A stretch of DNA of 64,000 bases from positions 1,798,001-1,862,000 of the forward strand of contig OZ253556.1 in NCBI GenBank assembly GCA_965262705.1, in the 5' to 3' direction. The notes under the pieces were generated by a model. That model had not been told where the DNA came from. It ran no database searches and saw nothing but the letters and a program-made list of their open reading frames with translations. Both the position numbers and the translations under genes were made by a program. Positions 58,169-64,000 of this stretch are shown in pieces (within the stretch, counting starts at the first letter, position 1; each line of letters opens with the position of its first letter). Origin of the DNA: UJ101 sp965262705 (lineage in GTDB: Bacteria; Bacteroidota; Bacteroidia; Flavobacteriales; UJ101).

Positions 58169-58690
58169 TTACCAATCGGTTACAATTGCATTATAAATTT
58201 GATCAATAATTTGTTCGGTTATTTCAGGTACAACTGTACCCTCGACTTCTGTTAAGGTTCTATTCCCATCATAGGGTGCATAGGCTTGAAAGGTTCGTGT
58301 AAAGTTTTTTTTGTTATCTATATTATTTATATATTTTACTTTTATTTTAATGGTAAGTTTGTTCTGTTGTGCCTGCTCATCAGACGTTACCTGGTCATAA
58401 CTTTCTTCGTAGCCGACTATTTCTCCTGAAATAACGATATCTGCATTGCTTGAAACTACATTTAACGGCGTTCGCCGCTGGAAACGGTCTCGTAAATCGT
58501 TGGTAAAATCCTGGCTTAACGTAACGTTTTGCAGGGGTGCGTAATTAGGGAAAATGTCAATTTCAACGGTCTTAATAGCCGGGTCTAAAGAAGATCCATT
58601 TAATGAATAGCAGCTATTAAATAAATGGAGCAAAAGAACGAAAGGAAAAAAGAATAATTTTATTTTTTCCGGGTTTGATACGGTAATCAT
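58169..58690 (-). CDS. lptE: LptE family LPS-assembly lipoprotein
   Basis: 173 residues with a hydrophobic N terminus ending FNSCYSLNGSS (lipobox-like Cys). KTVEIDIFPNYAPLQNVTLS, DLRDRFQRRTPLNVVSSNAD and IDQIYNAIVTDW fit the Bacteroidota LptE type. It partners LptD to insert LPS in the outer membrane. Its ends nearly touch or overlap both neighbours. Confidence 0.85.
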   Translation of the reverse strand: MITVSNPEKIKLFFFPFVLLLHLFNSCYSLNGSSLDPAIKTVEIDIFPNYAPLQNVTLSQDFTNDLRDRFQRRTPLNVVSSNADIVISGEIVGYEESYDQVTSDEQAQQNKLTIKIKVKYINNIDNKKNFTRTFQAYAPYDGNRTLTEVEGTVVPEITEQIIDQIYNAIVTDW

Positions 58691-59940
58691 TCGATTTCAA
58701 ATTGTTTAATTTTACGATATAAAGTACGCTCTGAAATACCAAGTTCTTTCGCTGCATTTTTTCGCTTTCCTTTATTTTTTTTCAATGCCTTTTTTATCAT
58801 TTCTTCTTCTTTTTCCTGTAAGGATAAAGACTCTTCACGCAGCCGTGTTTCATTACTATCCGAAGCAGGCACAGGCACGCTCTTATCAGGAATCTGCAGT
58901 TGAAGTTCATAAAAATCATAATCTTCCTTATCGGCTTTCGGATGATTTTTAAAAACGCGCTTGATCAATTGTTGATTTTTTTCATTTGAATCAAAATCTT
59001 CCCGATTTCGGATAAGGTCTAAAGTGAGCGATTTTAAATCGTTCAAATCCTTTTTCATGTCAAATAAAACTTTATATAATAACTCTCGTTCATTATTAAA
59101 ATCTTCATTTGTACTTGACAATCCTTCTCCACTTTCTTTTAACATAGGAAGTCGATTTCCGTTATAGGATAGGTATTCTTTTATTTTATCTAGTGAAATT
59201 AAACGTTTTTCTTCAATAACTGAGATTTGCGCTACCAGATTTCTAAGTTCTCGAATATTTCCCGGCCAATTATAATGTTTAATGTATTCTAAGGCTTCAT
59301 CAGTTAATTCTATAGCGGGCATGCGGTATTTGTCTGCGAAATCAGAAGCGAATTTCTTAAATAATAATAAAATATCTTCTTCTCTTTCTCTCAGCGGTGG
59401 CAAATCAATTTGAACGGTATTCAAACGATAGTATAAATCTTCTCTAAATTTCTTTTTCTGTACAGCGGTTAATACATTAACATTCGTTGCCGCTACTACA
59501 CGGACATTGGTTTTCTTTGGTTGAGAAGAGCCAACCTTAATAAACTCTCCGGTTTCTAAAATTCGTAACAGACGAACCTGGGTTGATAAGGGTAACTCGC
59601 CTACTTCATCCAAAAAAATGGTTCCTTTGTTAGCTACTTCAAAATATCCTTTTCGATCTTTATCTGCCCCTGTAAATGCTCCTTTCTCGTGCCCGAATAG
59701 TTCTGAATCAATAGTCCCTTCGGGGATGGCTCCGCAATTTACCGCTATATAAGGACTGTGTTTTCGATTAGACAAGGCGTGAATAATCTTAGGGATAAAC
59801 TCTTTGCCCACACCGCTTTCTCCAATAACTAGAACGGATATATCCGTCGGGGCTACCTGCATTGCTTTTTGCAGCGCACGATTGAATACCCTATCATTTC
59901 CGATAATGCTAAATCGTTGTTTTATGGCTTGTAGATTCAT
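58687..59940 (-). CDS. sigma-54 interaction domain regulator with Fis-type HTH
   Basis: 417 residues. There is no receiver domain; the AAA+ part starts at once: Walker A IGESGVGKE (about 40-47), GAFTGA (87-92), Walker B FLDEVGE (109-115), then a variable linker (about 270-370) and the helix-turn-helix NAAKELGISERTLYRKIKQF. Without a sensor domain its control must be through its level or a partner. It heads the operon with lptE, the unknown protein and secG, a conserved arrangement in this group. Confidence 0.92.
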   Translation of the reverse strand: MNLQAIKQRFSIIGNDRVFNRALQKAMQVAPTDISVLVIGESGVGKEFIPKIIHALSNRKHSPYIAVNCGAIPEGTIDSELFGHEKGAFTGADKDRKGYFEVANKGTIFLDEVGELPLSTQVRLLRILETGEFIKVGSSQPKKTNVRVVAATNVNVLTAVQKKKFREDLYYRLNTVQIDLPPLREREEDILLLFKKFASDFADKYRMPAIELTDEALEYIKHYNWPGNIRELRNLVAQISVIEEKRLISLDKIKEYLSYNGNRLPMLKESGEGLSSTNEDFNNERELLYKVLFDMKKDLNDLKSLTLDLIRNREDFDSNEKNQQLIKRVFKNHPKADKEDYDFYELQLQIPDKSVPVPASDSNETRLREESLSLQEKEEEMIKKALKKNKGKRKNAAKELGISERTLYRKIKQFEIE

Positions 59941-59987
59941 GCTTTAAAAATACAAAATTAAACCAATTTATAGAATAATGTATCAAA

Positions 59988-60287
59988 GCCTTTGCAGAAT
60001 AGATAAAAAGGCATAAAAGTTAAATGCATTTAACTTCGCTGACTTGCAGTTAACTTCAAATTGCTTCCTTACTTCGACTGTGCTCAGCAACCGTCTAAAA
60101 GCTTCGACGAGCCCCAGATAACGATAATTAAAATCCTCACAACCAAAAGATTGCTCCGGTGTTTAGCTTCGCTGGCTTGTAGTTAATTTTTATCGGTCGT
60201 TGCATTTCGATAGGCGGTTACTGAGCCTAGTCGAAGTGCTCAATACAAGCATTTTTTTGCTAAAGTGCTTTTTGAAAAGATCTCATT
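59988..60287 (-). mobile_element. long decayed MITE copy (about 300 bp)
   Basis: A reverse copy with a worn left end (CCTTTGCAGAATAGATAAAA) and right end (CTAAAGTGCTTTTTGAAAAG then ATCTC). It contains two CTTCGCTGACTTGCAGTTAA-type modules and two TGAGC..GTCGAAG segments, more nested inserts than any other copy. It fills the 405-bp gap between the sigma-54 activator gene and the SDR gene. Confidence 0.75.
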
Positions 60288-60345
60288 TTTTGAATCGTTT
60301 TTTTATTGGCTTTAACTTTTAGATATTTGTTGAAAATTAAATTAC

Positions 60346-61146
60346 ATGTCAAAAGTTGTACTTATTACAGGTGTGTCTTCAGGTATTGGTAAAGCTTCCG
60401 CAATGTATTTACATAGTAGGAATTACAAGGTGTATGGTACAAGCAGAACGCCTCAAAAAGCAACCGTGCCTTTTCCCATGATTGTTTTAGATTTAACTGA
60501 AAAACAAACCATAAAAAATGCGGTTGAACAGTTGATAAAAAAAGAGGGGCGCATTGATGTATTAATTAATAATGCAGGAAAGGGTATTACAGGGCCTATT
60601 GAGGATACGTCGACTGAAGAGATGAGGGCGAATTTTGAAATCAACTTTTTTGGCGTATTAGACGTAATAAAAGAAGTAGTGCCGCATATGAGAAATCAAA
60701 AAACGGGCTTAATTATAAATATTACCTCAATAGCAGGATATATGGGATTACCTTTTAGAGGTATTTATTCGGCAAGTAAAGGATCACTGGAATTGGTTAC
60801 AGAGGCTTTAAGTATGGAGGTGAAGAGTTTTGGCGTACGTGTGGTAACGATTGCTCCGGGTGATTTTGCTACGAATATTGCCTATAGTAGATACTATACC
60901 CCGGTTTTTGACAACTCTGCTTATAAAGAAAAATATACTAAAAATTTAGCTTTAATAGACGCGCATGTAAACTCGGGTAAAAATCCTATTATTGTAGCGA
61001 AAACAATAAAGGCGATTATAGAAAATAAAAACCCGAAAATACATTACAAAGTCGGGGCGTTTATGGAAATTTTTTCGATTGTATTAAAAAGACTACTCCC
61101 CGACAAAGTTTACGAAAAACTCTTAATGAATTATTACAAGTTGTAA
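60346..61146 (+). CDS. short-chain dehydrogenase/reductase (classical SDR)
   Basis: 266 residues. The cofactor motif TGVSSGIG (8-15), NNAGKG (75-80), Ser128 and the catalytic pair Y141-x3-K145 (YSASK) are present. The C-terminal tail (EIFSIVLKRLLPDKVYEKLL) may lie on the membrane. The substrate is unknown; the closest familiar types reduce retinol- or lipid-like ketones. Confidence 0.88.
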   Translation: MSKVVLITGVSSGIGKASAMYLHSRNYKVYGTSRTPQKATVPFPMIVLDLTEKQTIKNAVEQLIKKEGRIDVLINNAGKGITGPIEDTSTEEMRANFEINFFGVLDVIKEVVPHMRNQKTGLIINITSIAGYMGLPFRGIYSASKGSLELVTEALSMEVKSFGVRVVTIAPGDFATNIAYSRYYTPVFDNSAYKEKYTKNLALIDAHVNSGKNPIIVAKTIKAIIENKNPKIHYKVGAFMEIFSIVLKRLLPDKVYEKLLMNYYKL

Positions 61147-61167
61147 ATTCTCAGGTAAGCATAACAC

Positions 61168-61224
61168 GAGATCGTTTCAAAAAATACGCTAGTCAACTGC
61201 AAGTCAGCGTAAGATAAAGTTCTC
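61168..61224. mobile_element. minimal 57-bp MITE derivative
   Basis: GAGATCGTTTCAAAAAATAC, GCTAGTCAACTGCAAGTCAG and AAGTTCTC. Same layout as the 58-bp element at 30369: left end, ACTGCAAGTCAGCG module, short right end. Confidence 0.7.
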
Positions 61225-61266
61225 AAATATTTGATAAAATATTATATTTTTGTCAAAAATATCGGC

Positions 61267-63756
61267 ATGCCTAAGAACCTAGTCATTGTAGAGTCTCCTG
61301 CCAAAGCGAAAACCATTCAGCAATATCTTGGAAAAGATTTTCAGGTAGAATCAAGTTTTGGACATATTGCAGATCTTTCAAAAAAACAAATGGGGGTTGA
61401 TATAAAAAATGGTTTTAAACCGCTATATGAAATATCTCCTGATAAAAAACAGATTGTAAAAGAACTAAAAAAACTGTCAAATGAAGCAGAAATGGTTTGG
61501 CTTGCCTCCGATGAAGATCGTGAGGGTGAGGCCATCGCTTGGCATTTGAAAAATCATTTGGGATTAAAAGACGAAAAAACCAAACGCATTGTTTTTAATG
61601 AAATTACCAAAAAGGCAATTATAAAAGCGGTTGAGAATCCCAGATCGATTGATTATCGTCTTGTTAATGCACAACAAGCTCGCCGTGTGTTAGACCGGTT
61701 GGTAGGTTTTGAGCTGTCACCACTGCTATGGCAAAAGGTAAAGGGAGGGCTTTCAGCAGGGCGTGTACAATCTGTTTCTGTTCGATTGATTGTAGAGAGA
61801 GAGAAAGCTATTCGGGCGTTTCACCCAGAAACTTTTTACCGAATAACAGCAGAGTTTAAAAATTCTGATGAAAAAATTTTTAAAGCTACATTAAATCATC
61901 AATTTAAAACCAAAGAAGAAACCGTTGCTTATTTAGAAAAAAATATTGGCGCTAATTTTACGGTTATCAATTTAGAACAAAAACCCTTCAAAAAACTCCC
62001 GGCACCTCCTTTTACGACCTCTACATTGCAACAGGAAGCCGCACGAAAAATGGGATATTCTGTCTCAATGACTATGCAGCTGGCTCAGCGATTATACGAA
62101 GTTGGACATATTACCTATATGCGAACAGACAGCGTTAATTTATCTGAAGAAGCAAAAAATGCCATTGGAGAAGAAGTAAAAGAAAAATTCGGCTCAAAAT
62201 ATTTAAAAATCCGTAATTATAAAACAAAAAGTAAAGGAGCACAAGAAGCACATGAAGCCATTCGTCCTACTAACATGAGTATTCAATTCGCCGGGGCGGA
62301 CAGTCGTCAGGAACGTTTATATAATTTAATATGGAAGCGCACGGTAGCTTCTCAAATGGCAGATGCACAATTAGAACGTACAACCGCTCATATCAATTCG
62401 GATAAGACACCAGAAATTTTCATTGCTAAAGGTGAAATTATCACTTTTGATGGGTTTCTAAAATTATATTTAGAAAACAAAAACGATGAAAAAGAAAAGC
62501 AGGAAGCATTGCTACCTAAGATTAATGAGGGGGGTAGGGTTTGGGATCAACAAATTATAGCGCAACAAGGTTTTACAAAAGCGCCGGCTCGTTACACTGA
62601 AGCCTCATTGGTGAAAAAGTTAGAGGAACTGGGAATAGGCCGTCCTTCTACTTATGCACCTACCATTTCAACTATTCAACAGCGCAAGTACATAAATAAG
62701 GCTCCATTAGAGGGAGTTGAAAGACCGTATGATTATTTCGTTTTAAAAAATGGAAAAATAAATGTTTCAAGTAAAAAAGAACGGGTTGGAGCGGATAAAA
62801 ATAAATTGATACCCACTGAAACAGGGATTGTTGTCAACGATTTTCTCGTAGAACATTTTAAAAATATATTAGATTATGGCTTTACAGCAAAAGTTGAGGA
62901 AGAGTTTGACGAAATTGCCTCTGGAAAGGAGGGATGGACGGAAATGATCGATGAGTTCTACGAAGGATTTCATCCTAAAATTGAGACGGTAAAAGAAAAT
63001 GCAGACCGCGCTACTGGGAAACGTTTATTAGGTAAACATCCTGAGACAGGTAAAAACATCTATGTACGGCTTGGGCGATTTGGTCCTGTAGCACAAATAG
63101 GAGAATCAAACGATGAGGAAAGACCACGTTTTACTCGTTTGAGAGAGGGTATGCATTTATCGGAAGTCCAATTAGATGAAGTTATAGAATTATTTAAGTT
63201 GCCCATTAATATAGGAATTTATGAGGGTAAAGAGATTATGGTTAATGAAGGACGTTTTGGTTCTTATTTAAAGTACGATGATAAGTTTATTTCTCTTGGG
63301 AAAAACAGTAATCCATTCGAGGTAAATTATGAGCAGGCAATAGCAAAAATTGAGGAAAAACGAAAAGCTGATGCTCCTGTTTCCGAATATAAATCTAAGC
63401 CCGTTTATAAAGGCAAGGGACGCTTCGGTCCTTTTATAAAATGGAATGATTGGTTTATTAATGTAAATAAAAAATATAACTTTGAAGATCTTTCACAACA
63501 AGATATTGAAGCATTAATAGAAGATAGAATAAAAAAGGAAGTTGAAAAGACTATTCATTGCTGGGAATCTGAAGGTATATCGGTTCAGAAAGCGAGATGG
63601 GGGCGGTTTAACATTATAAAGGGAAAGATTAAAATAGAATTGCCTAAAGATTTTGATGTTCAATCTTTAACTTTGGAAGCGGCTAAAAAATTAATCAAAG
63701 AACGTATGCCAAAGAAAAAGCCTATAAATAAACGAACAGGAGCTAAAAAACGATGA
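61267..63756 (+). CDS. topA: DNA topoisomerase I
   Basis: 829 residues from ATG 61267 (MPKNLVIVESPAKAKTIQQY); an upstream in-frame ATG at 61231 lacks support. TOPRIM acidic residues lie in LASDEDREGEAIAWHL (D82, D84, E86) and the active tyrosine is Y284 in HITYMRTDS. The C terminus has repeats of the GRFG(P/S)..K/Q domain type (RLGRFGPVAQIG, EGRFGSYLKY, GRFGPFIKW) in place of zinc fingers. It relaxes negative supercoils. Confidence 0.97.
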   Translation: MPKNLVIVESPAKAKTIQQYLGKDFQVESSFGHIADLSKKQMGVDIKNGFKPLYEISPDKKQIVKELKKLSNEAEMVWLASDEDREGEAIAWHLKNHLGLKDEKTKRIVFNEITKKAIIKAVENPRSIDYRLVNAQQARRVLDRLVGFELSPLLWQKVKGGLSAGRVQSVSVRLIVEREKAIRAFHPETFYRITAEFKNSDEKIFKATLNHQFKTKEETVAYLEKNIGANFTVINLEQKPFKKLPAPPFTTSTLQQEAARKMGYSVSMTMQLAQRLYEVGHITYMRTDSVNLSEEAKNAIGEEVKEKFGSKYLKIRNYKTKSKGAQEAHEAIRPTNMSIQFAGADSRQERLYNLIWKRTVASQMADAQLERTTAHINSDKTPEIFIAKGEIITFDGFLKLYLENKNDEKEKQEALLPKINEGGRVWDQQIIAQQGFTKAPARYTEASLVKKLEELGIGRPSTYAPTISTIQQRKYINKAPLEGVERPYDYFVLKNGKINVSSKKERVGADKNKLIPTETGIVVNDFLVEHFKNILDYGFTAKVEEEFDEIASGKEGWTEMIDEFYEGFHPKIETVKENADRATGKRLLGKHPETGKNIYVRLGRFGPVAQIGESNDEERPRFTRLREGMHLSEVQLDEVIELFKLPINIGIYEGKEIMVNEGRFGSYLKYDDKFISLGKNSNPFEVNYEQAIAKIEEKRKADAPVSEYKSKPVYKGKGRFGPFIKWNDWFINVNKKYNFEDLSQQDIEALIEDRIKKEVEKTIHCWESEGISVQKARWGRFNIIKGKIKIELPKDFDVQSLTLEAAKKLIKERMPKKKPINKRTGAKKR

Positions 63757-63766
63757 AAAGATTAAA

Positions 63767-63895
63767 GTTTTGCAAAAAGCATGCTATCAATTACAAGTGA
63801 TCGTAGGCTAAAGTCAGCGTAGGCGAGATGATTTAGTTTTTATAACTGTTTATCTATTCTGCAATTGCAAGTCAGCGCAAGTTAAAAGTCCAAAT
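63767..63895. repeat. decayed repeat remnants after topA
   Basis: GTTTTGCAAAAAGCATGCTA, GGCTAAAGTCAGCGTAGGCG, TATCTATTCTGCAATTGCAA and GTCAGCGCAAGTTAAAAG are family pieces in worn form. The last 100 bp of the window hold only AT-rich sequence and another TGCAAGTCA at the very edge. Confidence 0.5.
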
Positions 63896-64000
63896 AAATA
63901 TTGCTATTAAAATTATTTTTTAAATATTATAAAATATTTAGATAAATTTTTATTAATAAAATAATACATTTGCAAAAATTAATCTGTCAAATGCAAGTCA

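Noticed and set aside
1..64000. tRNA or rRNA genes
   Set aside because: I looked for T-loop and acceptor patterns on both strands and found none that I could support.

Overview
The window is a stretch of chromosome from an AT-rich member of the Bacteroidota, most likely a Flavobacteriia-type organism. Pointers are the GLPGLI-family proteins, a DUF6261 protein, an outer-membrane receptor-like protein with a carboxypeptidase-regulatory domain, LptE next to a sigma-54 activator and secG, promoters of the TTTG-N19-TAnnTTTG type, and almost no Shine-Dalgarno sequences. I cannot fix the genus.

Layout. 1-5.5 kb (minus strand): start of a peptidase U32 gene, purM, hisIE, hisF, panB and an AI-2E family transporter. 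5.7-7.0 kb: thrC. 7.0-7.8 kb: a MITE and a dead IS5-type transposase. 7.8-12.7 kb: an exo/endonuclease/phosphatase-fold membrane protein, S1/P1 nuclease, ferredoxin, and a large lipoprotein gene split by one in-frame amber codon. 12.8-13.75 kb: a tandem array with higher-order structure (23-bp monomers arranged as 46-bp dimers). 14.4-25.2 kb (all plus strand): an accessory cluster with a response regulator lacking its phospho-acceptor Asp, two small secreted peptide genes (one frameshifted), two GLPGLI proteins, small membrane and lipoproteins, a 42-bp tandem array, a DUF6261 protein, an HTTM (vitamin-K-carboxylase-like) membrane protein and a translationally coupled outer-membrane receptor-like protein. 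A 100-bp terminator-plus-promoter module recurs four times in it. 25.3-31 kb: photolyase, SDR/DUF2867 protein, a BAHD-type acyltransferase, DsrE-like and DoxX proteins, and then an IS3 remnant.

32.2-49.6 kb is the complete str-S10-spc-alpha ribosomal superoperon, rpsL to rplQ, in canonical order, driven by a well-formed Bacteroidota promoter at 32227-32257. A MITE sits inside it between rpsK and rpsD. 49.6-54.8 kb is accessory: a PLP homeostasis protein, a TauD-like dioxygenase overlapping a TSUP transporter, a 22-bp repeat array, and a type II restriction-modification pair. 55-59.9 kb (minus): groL, groS, secG, a hypothetical, lptE and a sigma-54 activator. 60.3-63.8 kb: an SDR oxidoreductase and topA.

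The dominant non-genic theme is one family of short mobile elements (about 20 full, folded-back, minimal or decayed copies) with GAGACCGTTGCA termini. The termini match those of the dead IS5-type element at 7.3-7.8 kb, which suggests they were mobilised by that transposase. The most promising new biology is (a) the 14.4-25.2 kb cluster, which I read as a possible peptide modification/export system, and (b) phased TTTAACA boxes placed identically in front of two unrelated operons (10.6 and 50.8 kb), suggesting a shared regulon.
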